Made by a program: the position numbers and the translations under genes. Positions 8,493-17,868 of a stretch of DNA of 64,000 nt are shown here, in pieces (within the stretch, counting starts at the first letter, position 1; every line of letters starts with the position of its first letter). The DNA comes from an uncultured Lachnospiraceae bacterium. Lineage in GTDB: Bacteria > Bacillota > Clostridia > Lachnospirales > Lachnospiraceae. Location of the stretch: positions 62,001 to 126,000 of the forward strand of contig CAQGLR010000001.1 of NCBI GenBank assembly GCA_948794795.1, written 5' to 3'. The notes below the pieces were generated by a model. The model was not told the DNA's origin, searched no databases, and saw only the letters and a program-made list of their open reading frames with translations.

Positions 8493-9965
8493 ATGCTGGT
8501 AACTGGGAAATTGTTAAAGCCGTTAAAAGAGGCAAGGTATCTTAATGTAGAAAATACAGACAGATACAGACCCGTTTTACGGCTTTTTTATATTAATTAT
8601 GAGAAGCTTAAATACTGGATGTATCTGGAAGAAGTTTATGAAGAGCTGAAAGAGGATTCTTATTTTGCACAGTATACTATAGAACAGTGCCAGCAGGACT
8701 TAGCAACCCTTGTTTCATGGGGTAATCTTGATACAATGCAGGATACAAGAAAAGTAACAACACTAGAAGAATTTAAAAATAAAAAATTCAGGTACCAGCT
8801 TTCAGCATATGCTATAGAAATTGAAAGGATGGTTATACACCTTGAAAATCTTTTTGTTGAAGGGGCTTCACTGGAACCAAGCCTTTTAGAGCGTATCAGG
8901 CATAATGCACACCGTCTGGAAAATATTTTAGAAGAACCAGAAGAAAAGATTTACAGCTGGTGGAATGATTTAAATAATGATTTTATCAGGCTTAATAAAA
9001 ATTACCATGATTATATGAGGACACTTGACAGTGTAAAAGCAGAAGAAATAATGAAGACAAGGGAATTTCTTGTATTTAAAGACAGTTTAATTGAATATTT
9101 AAGGAATTTTGTAAAAGGCCTGCAACAGAATGTAGATATAATCGGGCATTATATAAAGAAAACCCCAGAAGAAAATATTTCAAAAATAATAGAAAAAGTA
9201 CTGGCATATGAAATGTCAATTCCAAGGATGGACGGGGAAGCAGATGAAAAGCTTATTAAAGAAAAACTTGAAGGCCGCTGGCAAAGCATTAAAGAATGGT
9301 TTACCAGCAGTAATGGAAGAGAAGCAGAAGCAGGCAGGGTTTTTGATGTTACAAATGATGTTATCCGTAAGATTACACGTTATGCAACAAGAATTAGTGA
9401 AATGATAAATGCGGGCGCAAACCGCAGGGAAGAATATTATAAGGTTGCCCAGATGTTTAATAATTGTAATAATATTAATGAGGCACACAGGCTTTCTTCT
9501 AATGTTTTTGGAATTGAAAGCTGTCTGCATTTAAAAGGTGAAATTGAAAGAGAAACGGAGAGCATTAACAGTGGTGTGTATGAAGAAAGACCACATATAG
9601 TAGAAATTACTCCAAGAACCAGGACATACAGGGATAAAGCCCAGAGGACGGGGATTATTGACAGGACAAAGGAGAAAGAAGCAGCAAAGCGTGCTGCTAT
9701 TGAAAGAATTGAAATGGAACGTAAACTTTTAGATAGTTATATAAAAGATGACAGGCTGGATTTTGCAGGGCTTCCAGTACTTGAGCCATCTGTCAGGGAT
9801 ACTTTTTTAACATGGCTTTCAAAAGCACTTGAAAGAAAGGACAGAAGTGCAAAGACAGAAGATGGAAGAAATTATTTTATTGAAGAACGTGAAGGGCAGA
9901 CCTGTGTTGTAGAATGTACAGACGGGAAATTTATAATGCCTGCATATATAATATGTTTTAAATAA
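8493..9965 (+). CDS. jetA: Wadjet type II component JetA (DUF2397/TIGR02677)
   Basis: 490 residues. The N-terminal region (RYRPVLRLFYINYEKLKYWMYLEEVYEEL) and its position directly before a DUF2398-like gene and a giant SMC-like ATPase gene identify the first gene of the TIGR02677-02680 set, i.e. JetA of type II Wadjet. In Wadjet, JetA, JetB and JetC form an SMC/MukBEF-like complex that extrudes plasmid DNA loops, and JetD cuts small circular DNA. JetA is the kleisin-like subunit with winged-helix ends. The start at 8493 has GGAGG seven bases upstream; the open frame from 8421 runs through the repeat edge and lacks a site. It is the first gene of an operon with jetB and jetC. Confidence 0.85.
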   Translation: MLVTGKLLKPLKEARYLNVENTDRYRPVLRLFYINYEKLKYWMYLEEVYEELKEDSYFAQYTIEQCQQDLATLVSWGNLDTMQDTRKVTTLEEFKNKKFRYQLSAYAIEIERMVIHLENLFVEGASLEPSLLERIRHNAHRLENILEEPEEKIYSWWNDLNNDFIRLNKNYHDYMRTLDSVKAEEIMKTREFLVFKDSLIEYLRNFVKGLQQNVDIIGHYIKKTPEENISKIIEKVLAYEMSIPRMDGEADEKLIKEKLEGRWQSIKEWFTSSNGREAEAGRVFDVTNDVIRKITRYATRISEMINAGANRREEYYKVAQMFNNCNNINEAHRLSSNVFGIESCLHLKGEIERETESINSGVYEERPHIVEITPRTRTYRDKAQRTGIIDRTKEKEAAKRAAIERIEMERKLLDSYIKDDRLDFAGLPVLEPSVRDTFLTWLSKALERKDRSAKTEDGRNYFIEEREGQTCVVECTDGKFIMPAYIICFK

Positions 9966-9992
9966 AATTATAACTACAAAAGGACAGGATTA

Positions 9993-11135
9993 ATGAACGC
10001 ATTAGAGATATTGTTAAGTAAACGCTGGATTGTAAAAAGCAGGGAAAAAGAATTGTATTACCAGGTAAAAGACCAGTTAGGTGAATACAGGAATTTCCTT
10101 AATGAAAAACTTGGATACCATATTGTTATAACGCCAAACCTTATTAAACTTGAAAAAGTGCCAGCCCAGCCAGAAAACTGGATGGGCATATTAGAGTTTA
10201 AAGAAAAAATAGAATATATATTTTTATGTCTTGTGTTAATGTTTCTTGAAGATAAAGAAGCAGAAGAACAATTTGTGCTTTCAGATTTAACAGAATATGT
10301 ACAGAGCCAGTGGAGAGAAGAAGAAATTGACTGGACTGTTTACCGTAACCGCAGGTGTTTTGTAAAGGTATTAAAGTTTTGTGTAAATTGTGGAATGTTA
10401 AAAGTAGATGATGGAAACGAAGAGAACTTTTCAAAGGATAATGAAGCTGAGGTGCTATATGAAAATACAGGAATATCCAGGTATTTTATGCGTAATTTTG
10501 CAATGGATATTTCAGGCTTTACAAGTCCGTCAGATTTTGGGAATAACGAGTGGATTGGGATGGATGAAGACAGAGGGATTATCCGCAGGCAGAGGGTTTA
10601 CCGCAAACTTCTTATGACTATGGGAGTTTATAAAACAGAGGATACAGAAGAGGATTTTCTTTATATAAAGAATTACAGGAATATAATACAGGGGGAACTT
10701 TCAGGACTGGCAGACTGTAACCTGCATATACATAAGAACAGTGCATTTCTTATTTTAGGTGAAGACTGCCGTATGGGGAGATGTTTTCCAGAGGAAAATA
10801 CATTGTCAGATATTACGCTGTTATGCGGTGGGATTATACGTGAAATGCTTGAAAGCGGGGAGATAACTTGCCCTGTAGATGAGAGGATAGTTATGCCTGT
10901 ACAGAAGTTTATAAGGATTCTGGAAAATTGTAAAGAAAAATACCAGGAAGGTTTTCCTAAAAAATACAGGGAAATGACAATGAATGAATTTGTAACATCA
11001 GTAAAACAATATATGGAAGAAATGGAACTGGCAGGCACAAATGGTACAGATATCTATATCCAGCCGGCACTTGGCAAAATGAAAGGTGTCTATCCAGATA
11101 ATTTTAAACTCCAGAAAGGGGAAAAAGATGAATAA
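9993..11135 (+). CDS. jetB: Wadjet type II component JetB (DUF2398/TIGR02678)
   Basis: 380 residues. In Wadjet the JetB subunit resembles the MukE/Kite proteins that bind the kleisin next to the SMC heads. The protein has a helical N-terminus (LLSKRWIVKSREKELYYQVK), a tyrosine-rich middle (RKLLMTMGVYKTEDTEEDFL) and a C-terminal helical region before a charged tail. It starts 27 bases after jetA and overlaps jetC by eight bases (ATGAATAA), which argues for translational coupling and fixed stoichiometry. The assignment rests on gene order plus size and general fold; there is no catalytic motif, as expected for this subunit. Confidence 0.82.
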   Translation: MNALEILLSKRWIVKSREKELYYQVKDQLGEYRNFLNEKLGYHIVITPNLIKLEKVPAQPENWMGILEFKEKIEYIFLCLVLMFLEDKEAEEQFVLSDLTEYVQSQWREEEIDWTVYRNRRCFVKVLKFCVNCGMLKVDDGNEENFSKDNEAEVLYENTGISRYFMRNFAMDISGFTSPSDFGNNEWIGMDEDRGIIRRQRVYRKLLMTMGVYKTEDTEEDFLYIKNYRNIIQGELSGLADCNLHIHKNSAFLILGEDCRMGRCFPEENTLSDITLLCGGIIREMLESGEITCPVDERIVMPVQKFIRILENCKEKYQEGFPKKYREMTMNEFVTSVKQYMEEMELAGTNGTDIYIQPALGKMKGVYPDNFKLQKGEKDE

Positions 11136-14100
11136 CAGCAGCTGGATTATTAACAAGGCAGGATTAATTGATTTCTGGTATTATGACCATCAGGAATTTT
11201 CATTTCTGGATGGAAGGATGCTTCTGCGCGGTTCTAATGGTTCTGGAAAATCTGTTACAATGCAGAGCTTTATACCACTTTTATTAGATGGGAATATGCG
11301 TCCTGAGCGTCTTGACCCGTTTGGTTCAAGGGCAAGGAAAATGGAAAACTACCTGCTTGAAGAAGATGACAGCAGGGAAGAACGCACAGGATATCTTTAT
11401 ATGGAATTTAAACGCCAGGAGTCAGATACATATATAACAATTGGAATGGGCCTGCGTGCCAGGAAGAATAAAAAGCTTGAAACATGGTATTTCTGTATTA
11501 CAGATGGTAGAAGGATTGGTATAGATTTCTGGCTTTATAAAGATGTACAGAATAAAATTGCATATTCTAAAACAGAATTAAGAAACCGTATTGGTGACGG
11601 TGGCAGGGTGATGGATTCACAAAGTGAATATGCAAGCTGTGTTAATTCTTTAATATTTGGTTTTGAAACAATGGAAGAATATAAAGAAATGCTGGATTTA
11701 TTAATACAGCTGCGTACACCAAAGCTTTCTAAAGATTTCAAGCCTTCTGTAATTAATGATATATTAAGCAAATCTTTGCAGACATTATCAGAAGATGACC
11801 TGCGTCCTATGTCAGAAGCTATTGAAAATATGGATACGCTTAAAACTAACCTGGATAACCTTTCTGAAAGTATAAAAGCAGCAAAACAGATTGAAAAGGT
11901 ATATGACCAGTATAATAAAGTAGTTCTTTTAAGCAGGGCGGAATCATACCTTAAAACTGTAAAAGAATTTAATATACAACGGAAAGAATTAGAATCTATT
12001 GAGGAAGGAGTTACAAGAAATAAAGAAGAATTAGAAAAAGAAAAGAAATTGTATGATAATTTAAAACAGGAATATGCTGTTTTAGAAAAAGAGAGGGACT
12101 CTTTAAGTAATAATGATGCTACAAGGTTAAAAGCAGAAGAAAACAAACTTGAAGGACAAGCAGCAGAATATGGAAAAGAAATAGAAAATTATGAAAAACG
12201 TTGTGATAAAAAAAGGGAAGAATGTATTGAAAAAGAAAACCGTATTAAGACACAAAAAGATATAAATAATACAGCATGGCAGGATTTAGATAATACGCTT
12301 GTACAGATGGAAGAGGCAGTAGAAGATATCCCGTTTGATGAAGCATTTTTCTTTATAGAAGAAATAAAATCAAAAAAAGAGGGCAGATGTGATTTTAATT
12401 ACCATGCAAAAATGTTAAATAAATATATACAGAGGGTAGAGGAAGGTACAAGTATATTAAGACAGGAAGAAGAAGCTAAAAGACATTGTGATGAAGCACT
12501 TAAGGAACTGGATTTAAAGCGTGAGGACAGGGATAGGGCAGAGCGGGAATGGCACCAGTATGACAGGCAGCTTATAGAACAGAAAAGTGAGATAACAGAA
12601 GCCGTATATGTATGGGAACGTGGCAATACAGAGCTTCATATGGAACCTTTAAGTTTACAGGAAATTGCAGGGTTTATTGATAATTACCAGTATGGCATGG
12701 ATTATTCCAGGGTAAGTGAAATACTGCGTAGCCAGAAGAATAAAGCTTATGATATACTTTATACAGCAGAAAGGAAGCTTGTACAGGAGAAAGAGCCATT
12801 AACTATACAGCTTGCAGAAACAGAAGAAGAACTTAAGACATGGGAAGAAAGCAGGGAACCTGAACCAGAGAGAAGCCAGGAAGTCCTTAATAACAGGATG
12901 AAGCTTGATGAAATGGGTATAAAATATATACCATTTTATAAGGCGGTGGATTTTGAGGAAAGCTTGAGCAGTGAAGAGGCGGATAAGCTTGAAGCGGCAT
13001 TGTACCATATGGGTATACTGGATGCTTTAATTGTAGATGCAGATGACAGGGACAAGATACTTGGCATAGAAGGAAATATATGTGATAAATATCTTTTTAG
13101 TGATATAGAACATGTTAAACCTGGTATTATGCAAGTTATACAGGTATATAATGCAGAGGATGATATTATTCTTTACCAGCAGATATCAAATATACTTTCA
13201 GGAATTGGTTATTATAGCAAAGATGTTAAGCCATCAACATGTGCAGGGCTTGAAGGATATTACCGTATAGGGGTATTGGAAGGCACTACAGGCACAGGGT
13301 ATAAGGCTAAATATATTGGTGCAGCAGCAAAGGAGCGTTACCGTTCAGAGAAAATAGAAGAACTTAAAAAGCAAATTGATATATTAGAAAAACAGATAAA
13401 ACAAATTGAATGGGATATTCTTAAAAATAAAGAACAACAAAAGAATTTACAAGAAGAAATGGATAAATTCCCTGATGCAGAAGACCTTAAGATTGCAGCA
13501 AAAGACCTGTGGGACAGTAAGAGCCGCCTGGATACTGCAAAGGAAACAGCAGAACAGTACAGGGAAAGATTATTAAAAGAAGAGGGAAAATTAAAAGAGA
13601 TACAGCTTAAAGTACAGGAAATTTGTGCAGGGGCACATATGGCAAACCGCCTGGATATTTTTGAAAATGCCTTAAAAGGGCTTAAGGAGTACCATAACCT
13701 TTTAAGTGAAGCAGGAATAACATATAACAGGTACTGGTCAGGCATTGGTATGCTTAAAACACTTGAAGACAGCCTTGAAGGGCTTATAGATGACAGGGAT
13801 GAAATCCTCTATACATTAAACCAGTATAAAAAGCGTAAAGCACGTACACTTGGGGAGCTGGAGTCTGTAAGGGAGCAGCTTGGTCTTACAAATTATAATG
13901 AAATTAAGGAACGTCTTGATACATGTGTAAAACGTCTTGGTGAAATACCTGGTGAGCGTGACAGGACAGCGTCTAATATAGGTTTTCTTGAAAATTCTAT
14001 TGAAAATGACAAGGAAAAGATGGAGAGAAAACAAGAACAGATTTCTAATACAGAACAGCTTAAAAATATTGAAGAACAGATATTCCAGATGGAATACAGC

Positions 14101-15243
14101 CTTGGCTATGTAATGCAGGATGTTTCTGGCGGAGAAACTAGTAAACCAGAAGAAGCAGAAATAAGGGCAAAGAATGTCTGTAGTTTACCTGGAGTACAGG
14201 ATATAAACAAGATACAGCTGGATTCAATGCTTGGAAACCTGCAGACAGCTTTCCATGAGAAAAAGGGATTGCTGGCAGAATACCAGCTTTCTATATACAA
14301 CCTTTTTGAAGAACAGAGAAAAGCTATTGGCAGGCAGGAGCTTATAGAGAAATATGGGATACCAGCGTTCAGGCCTGATATTAAGACAAAATACAGGGGC
14401 ATGCCGGTTTCATTTAAAGAGCTGGTTGTAAAATTAAATACTGATATGGAGGATTTAGAGAAAGTATTAAGTGCAAAGGACAGGGAACTTTTTGAAGATA
14501 TACTTTCTAATACAATTAGTAAAAAAATCAGGGCAAAAATTTATGAGAGCAAACGCTGGGTAGAAAAGATGAACAGCCTTATGGAATCTATGCAGACTTC
14601 AAGTGGGTTGAAATTAAGCCTTAAATGGATTAGTAAGAAAACAGAAAAAGAAGGGCAGCTTGATACAAAAGAACTTGTAAACTTGCTGCAGAGTGATACA
14701 GAGATACTGCGCCAGGAAGATATTGATAAAATGGCATCACATTTCCGTTCTAAAATTATGGATGCAAGAAAAATGGCAAGTGATACAAATACAGTGATGT
14801 CTTTCCATATGATTATGAAAGATATACTTGATTACAGACAGTGGTTTGAATTCCAGCTTTATTCACAAAAGACTGGTGAGAAGAAAAAAGAACTTACAGA
14901 CAGGGTTTTCTTTACTTTTAGCGGAGGAGAAAAGGCAATGTCAATGTATGTACCACTTTTTTCTGCTGTCGTTGCTAAATATGCAGGGGCAAATAAGGAT
15001 GCACCACTTCTTATTTCACTTGATGAGGCATTTGCTGGTGTGGATGAAATGAATATAAAAGATATGTTCAGGCTTATGGTGAGTTTAAACCTTAATTTTA
15101 TGATAAATTCACAGGTGCTGTGGGGTGATTATGAAACTGTGCCAGGTCTTGCAATATACCAGCTTGTGCGCCCAGAAAATGCTAAATTTGTTACAGTAGT
15201 GCCTTATGTGTGGAATGGGAAGACAAGGGTACTGGGTGTTTGA
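11128..15243 (+). CDS. jetC: Wadjet type II SMC-like ATPase JetC (TIGR02680)
   Basis: 1371 residues, the motor of the Wadjet complex. The N-terminus has a Walker A motif, LLRGSNGSGKSVTMQS, around residues 32-47. The C-terminus has an ABC-type signature, FTFSGGEKAMSMY, and a Walker B, PLLISLDEAFAGVD. Between them lie about 1000 residues rich in Lys/Glu heptads typical of SMC coiled-coil arms, with a more globular hinge-like section near residues 600-730 (LDALIVDADDRDKILGIEG). ATP-driven loop extrusion on plasmids is known for the family. The start at 11128 is chosen over the open frame at 11086 because AAAGGGG precedes it. The gene ends 22 bases before repeat copy C, and jetD does not follow directly. 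Confidence 0.9.
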   Translation: MNNSSWIINKAGLIDFWYYDHQEFSFLDGRMLLRGSNGSGKSVTMQSFIPLLLDGNMRPERLDPFGSRARKMENYLLEEDDSREERTGYLYMEFKRQESDTYITIGMGLRARKNKKLETWYFCITDGRRIGIDFWLYKDVQNKIAYSKTELRNRIGDGGRVMDSQSEYASCVNSLIFGFETMEEYKEMLDLLIQLRTPKLSKDFKPSVINDILSKSLQTLSEDDLRPMSEAIENMDTLKTNLDNLSESIKAAKQIEKVYDQYNKVVLLSRAESYLKTVKEFNIQRKELESIEEGVTRNKEELEKEKKLYDNLKQEYAVLEKERDSLSNNDATRLKAEENKLEGQAAEYGKEIENYEKRCDKKREECIEKENRIKTQKDINNTAWQDLDNTLVQMEEAVEDIPFDEAFFFIEEIKSKKEGRCDFNYHAKMLNKYIQRVEEGTSILRQEEEAKRHCDEALKELDLKREDRDRAEREWHQYDRQLIEQKSEITEAVYVWERGNTELHMEPLSLQEIAGFIDNYQYGMDYSRVSEILRSQKNKAYDILYTAERKLVQEKEPLTIQLAETEEELKTWEESREPEPERSQEVLNNRMKLDEMGIKYIPFYKAVDFEESLSSEEADKLEAALYHMGILDALIVDADDRDKILGIEGNICDKYLFSDIEHVKPGIMQVIQVYNAEDDIILYQQISNILSGIGYYSKDVKPSTCAGLEGYYRIGVLEGTTGTGYKAKYIGAAAKERYRSEKIEELKKQIDILEKQIKQIEWDILKNKEQQKNLQEEMDKFPDAEDLKIAAKDLWDSKSRLDTAKETAEQYRERLLKEEGKLKEIQLKVQEICAGAHMANRLDIFENALKGLKEYHNLLSEAGITYNRYWSGIGMLKTLEDSLEGLIDDRDEILYTLNQYKKRKARTLGELESVREQLGLTNYNEIKERLDTCVKRLGEIPGERDRTASNIGFLENSIENDKEKMERKQEQISNTEQLKNIEEQIFQMEYSLGYVMQDVSGGETSKPEEAEIRAKNVCSLPGVQDINKIQLDSMLGNLQTAFHEKKGLLAEYQLSIYNLFEEQRKAIGRQELIEKYGIPAFRPDIKTKYRGMPVSFKELVVKLNTDMEDLEKVLSAKDRELFEDILSNTISKKIRAKIYESKRWVEKMNSLMESMQTSSGLKLSLKWISKKTEKEGQLDTKELVNLLQSDTEILRQEDIDKMASHFRSKIMDARKMASDTNTVMSFHMIMKDILDYRQWFEFQLYSQKTGEKKKELTDRVFFTFSGGEKAMSMYVPLFSAVVAKYAGANKDAPLLISLDEAFAGVDEMNIKDMFRLMVSLNLNFMINSQVLWGDYETVPGLAIYQLVRPENAKFVTVVPYVWNGKTRVLGV

Positions 15244-15264
15244 AGATTGAATAATCTACAGTTA

Positions 15265-15457
15265 TTGGCTCTGGCAATTCCAAATGTTTACCACAAGCAG
15301 CACGTTTGCACTTGGATGGATGCGCAGTGGTGCATAAAGCCTTAAAGAACAAGGCTTAAGCACCAGCGCCTCCATAACAGCTGCCTTATGGTAAAACATT
15401 TGGAAATTGCCAGAGTAATATAATCTTTGTATAATTTAAAAAATGGGGAAACTCAAA
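15265..15457 (+). repeat. Structured intergenic repeat, copy C
   Basis: Same architecture as copy A: CTGGCAATTCCAAATGTTTA with TAAAACATTTGGAAATTGCC, an inner GCAGC/GCTGC helix, and a 38-nt core at 15328-15365. Here the inner stem reads AAGCCTT/AAGGCTT instead of AAATCTG/CAGATTT, so several base pairs have changed on both sides. The right outer arm (AAAAAATGGGGAAACTCAAA) is present and the left one is missing. It sits immediately after jetC, in opposite orientation to copy B. Confidence 0.87.
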
Positions 15458-15673
15458 AGTCTTTGTGTAGTTTGATGTTTTAAAAGTAATTTCCAGACAT
15501 GCTCTAGTGTTTTGTATATACAGGAATTGAGCATGTAACAGGTTTATTTTATAAAATAAGGGAAAACAGGTTTTATATAAAATTAAGAAATGGATTGATG
15601 TAATATTATTAGCAGGTATATGTTTTTTATACAGAAATATATGCTAGTTTAGATAAATTATTTGGATTGGTAA
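15458..15673. other. Intergenic region upstream of hsdM
   Basis: An AT-rich stretch without a gene. One dyad is visible, ACATGCTC near 15497 with GAGCATGT near 15531, and could be an operator or terminator. No other structure is recognised. Confidence 0.4.
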
Positions 15674-15702
15674 ATGACAACATAGATATTTTAGAGTATA
15701 AT
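15674..15702 (+). promoter_or_regulatory. Probable hsdM promoter
   Basis: ATGACA (15674-15679), 17 nt and TATAAT (15697-15702), giving a leader of about 25 nt to the hsdM ATG. The -35 box differs from consensus at one position. Its presence suggests the R-M genes have their own transcription start rather than depending on jet readthrough. Confidence 0.6.
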
Positions 15703-15734
15703 TAGTCTGAAAATGTATACAAGGAGGCAGCTTC

Positions 15735-17303
15735 ATGGTTGATAACAGAAAAGAACAGGAACGTGATGAGCTTCATCGGACTATCTGGAATATGGCAAAT
15801 GATTTAAGAGGCAGTGTAGATGGATGGGATTTTAAACAATATGTGTTAGGAATGCTGTTTTACCGGTATATTTCAGAAAATTTTACAAATTATGTAAATG
15901 AGGGTGAGTCAGAAGCAGGCAATCCAGACTTTGATTATACAAAATTACTGGATGAAGATGCAGAACAGGCAAGAGAAGATTTAATCCAGTCAAAAGGCTA
16001 TTTTATTTTGCCAAGTGAACTTTTTTGTAATGTGCGTGAACAGGCATCAGGCAATGAGAACCTAAATGAAACATTGGAAACAGTTTTCCGCAATATTGAA
16101 GCATCAGCACAGAGCCGGGAAAGTGAAAAGAATTTTAAAGGGTTATTTGATGATATTGATGTAAACAGTAATAAGTTAGGTGGAACAGTTTCAAAGAGAA
16201 ATGAAAAACTGGTTAAACTTCTTAATGGTGTTGGTGATATGAAACTTGGCAGCTATAAAGAGAATACTATTGATGCATTTGGTGATGCTTATGAATTTTT
16301 AATGGGTATGTATGCTTCCAATGCTGGAAAAAGCGGCGGGGAATATTATACACCACAAGAGGTATCAGAACTTCTTACAAAAATTACTGTATTAGGAAAA
16401 AAGGAAGTTAACAAGGTATATGACCCTGCTTGTGGAAGTGGTTCATTATTATTGAAGTTTGCAAAAATTTTGGGGAAAGATAATGTAAGGCAGGGATTTT
16501 TTGGCCAGGAGATTAATATTACTACATATAATCTTTGCAGAATGAATATGTGGCTGCATGATATAGAATATACAGATTTTAATATTGGACATGGAGATAC
16601 TTTAACAGAACCATTACATTGGGATGATGAACCATTTGAAGCTATTGTTTCTAATCCACCATATTCTATTAAATGGGAAGGAAATGCAGACCCGGTTCTG
16701 GTTAATGATGAACGTTTTTCACCAGCTGGTGTACTTGCTCCAAAGTCAAAAGCAGATTTAGCATTTATTATGCATTCCTTATCATGGCTTGCAACTAATG
16801 GAACAGCAGCAATTGTATGTTTTCCTGGCGTAATGTACCGTGGTGCTGCAGAACAGAAAATCCGCAAATACCTGATAGATAATAATTATGTGGAATGTAT
16901 AATACAGATGCCAGGCAATCTTTTCTTTGGTACAAGTATTGCAACTTGTATTATGGTGCTTAAAAAGAATAAAATAGAAAATAATACATTATTTATTGAT
17001 GCTTCTAAAGAGTGTGTGAAAGTAACGAATAATAATAAGCTGACAGAGGAAAATATACAGAATATTTTAACAGCTTATAAAGAGAGAGCAGATAAAGAAT
17101 ATTATGCATCAGTTGTGCCAAATAACAAAATTGCGGATAATAGTTATAACCTTTCTGTTTCTTCATATGTAGAACAGGAAGATACAAGGGAAAAGATTGA
17201 TATAAAGAAGCTGAATAAGGAAATTAAGGAAATTGTAACAAGAGAAGAAGTGCTTCGTATGGAAATTGATAGGATTATTGCAGAAATTGAGAAGGAATCA
17301 TGA
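15735..17303 (+). CDS. hsdM: Type I restriction-modification DNA methyltransferase subunit HsdM
   Basis: 522 residues, full length for HsdM. An N-terminal helical domain (LHRTIWNMANDLRGSVDGWD) is followed by the N6-adenine methyltransferase core with the SAM-binding motif VYDPACGSGSLLLKF and the catalytic NPPY in EAIVSNPPYSIKWEG. With HsdS it methylates adenine in a bipartite target using S-adenosylmethionine; with HsdR it forms the restriction complex. AAGGAGG precedes the ATG. The stop overlaps the start of the rhuM remnant by four bases (ATGA). Intact by sequence. Confidence 0.95.
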   Translation: MVDNRKEQERDELHRTIWNMANDLRGSVDGWDFKQYVLGMLFYRYISENFTNYVNEGESEAGNPDFDYTKLLDEDAEQAREDLIQSKGYFILPSELFCNVREQASGNENLNETLETVFRNIEASAQSRESEKNFKGLFDDIDVNSNKLGGTVSKRNEKLVKLLNGVGDMKLGSYKENTIDAFGDAYEFLMGMYASNAGKSGGEYYTPQEVSELLTKITVLGKKEVNKVYDPACGSGSLLLKFAKILGKDNVRQGFFGQEINITTYNLCRMNMWLHDIEYTDFNIGHGDTLTEPLHWDDEPFEAIVSNPPYSIKWEGNADPVLVNDERFSPAGVLAPKSKADLAFIMHSLSWLATNGTAAIVCFPGVMYRGAAEQKIRKYLIDNNYVECIIQMPGNLFFGTSIATCIMVLKKNKIENNTLFIDASKECVKVTNNNKLTEENIQNILTAYKERADKEYYASVVPNNKIADNSYNLSVSSYVEQEDTREKIDIKKLNKEIKEIVTREEVLRMEIDRIIAEIEKES

Positions 17304-17868
17304 AAGAATTTCCATTTTTGATGTACAAAATAGAAGAAAGTGATATTACAGTAAATGCAATATTGAAGGATGAAACAATATGGCTTTCCCAAAAAGGTAT
17401 GGCAGAGTTGTTTAATGTGGAAGTTCCTGCGATTTCCAAACATCTTGCCAATATTTTTGCAGAAGGCGAATTATCAGCAGATTCAACTGTTTCCAAAATG
17501 GAAATAGTACAACAGGAAGGTAAACGCCAGGTAAAGCGCCAGATTGAATATTATTCACTGGATGCCATTATTTCAGTGGGTTACCGTGTTAATTCAAAGA
17601 GGGCAACACACTTCCGAATATGGGCAACCAAAGTTTTGAAAGAGAAAACACGTTTATGATGAAAGAATTTGCCACAAGCGTCAATGAGTTTCTGGCTTTC
17701 AGACATTATGAGGTATTGCCAGATAACAATAAGGGGAAGATTTCAAAACAAGAAGCATGGAAGAAAGCACATAATGAATATGATATTTTTAATAGGACAC
17801 AAAAGATTCATTCTGATTTTGATGAAATAGTGAAGGAAATGCTTGGGAAAGAGGGTGAAGCAGAATGA
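17300..17868 (+). pseudogene. Remnant of a RhuM-family gene (internal deletion and frameshift)
   Basis: The first part, 17300-17659, matches the start of RhuM-type proteins (WLSQKGMAELFNVEVPAISK, then YYSLDAIISVGYRVNSKRAT and FRIWATKVLKE). The frame then runs out. A second piece in another frame, about 17653-17868, matches the family's C-terminus (FATSVNEFLAFRHYEVL, then SDFDEIVKEML). About half of a normal roughly 330-residue protein is missing between them, so a deletion with frameshift near 17645-17655 explains the structure. RhuM genes often sit inside type I R-M operons; their function is not established. The four-base overlaps with hsdM and with hsdS are kept, so coupling of hsdS translation may survive. 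Confidence 0.82.

Noticed and set aside
8493..15243. MukBEF-type chromosome condensin or type I Wadjet
   Set aside because: Gene order, sizes and the separate Toprim protein fit the TIGR02677-02680 (type II Wadjet) set better.
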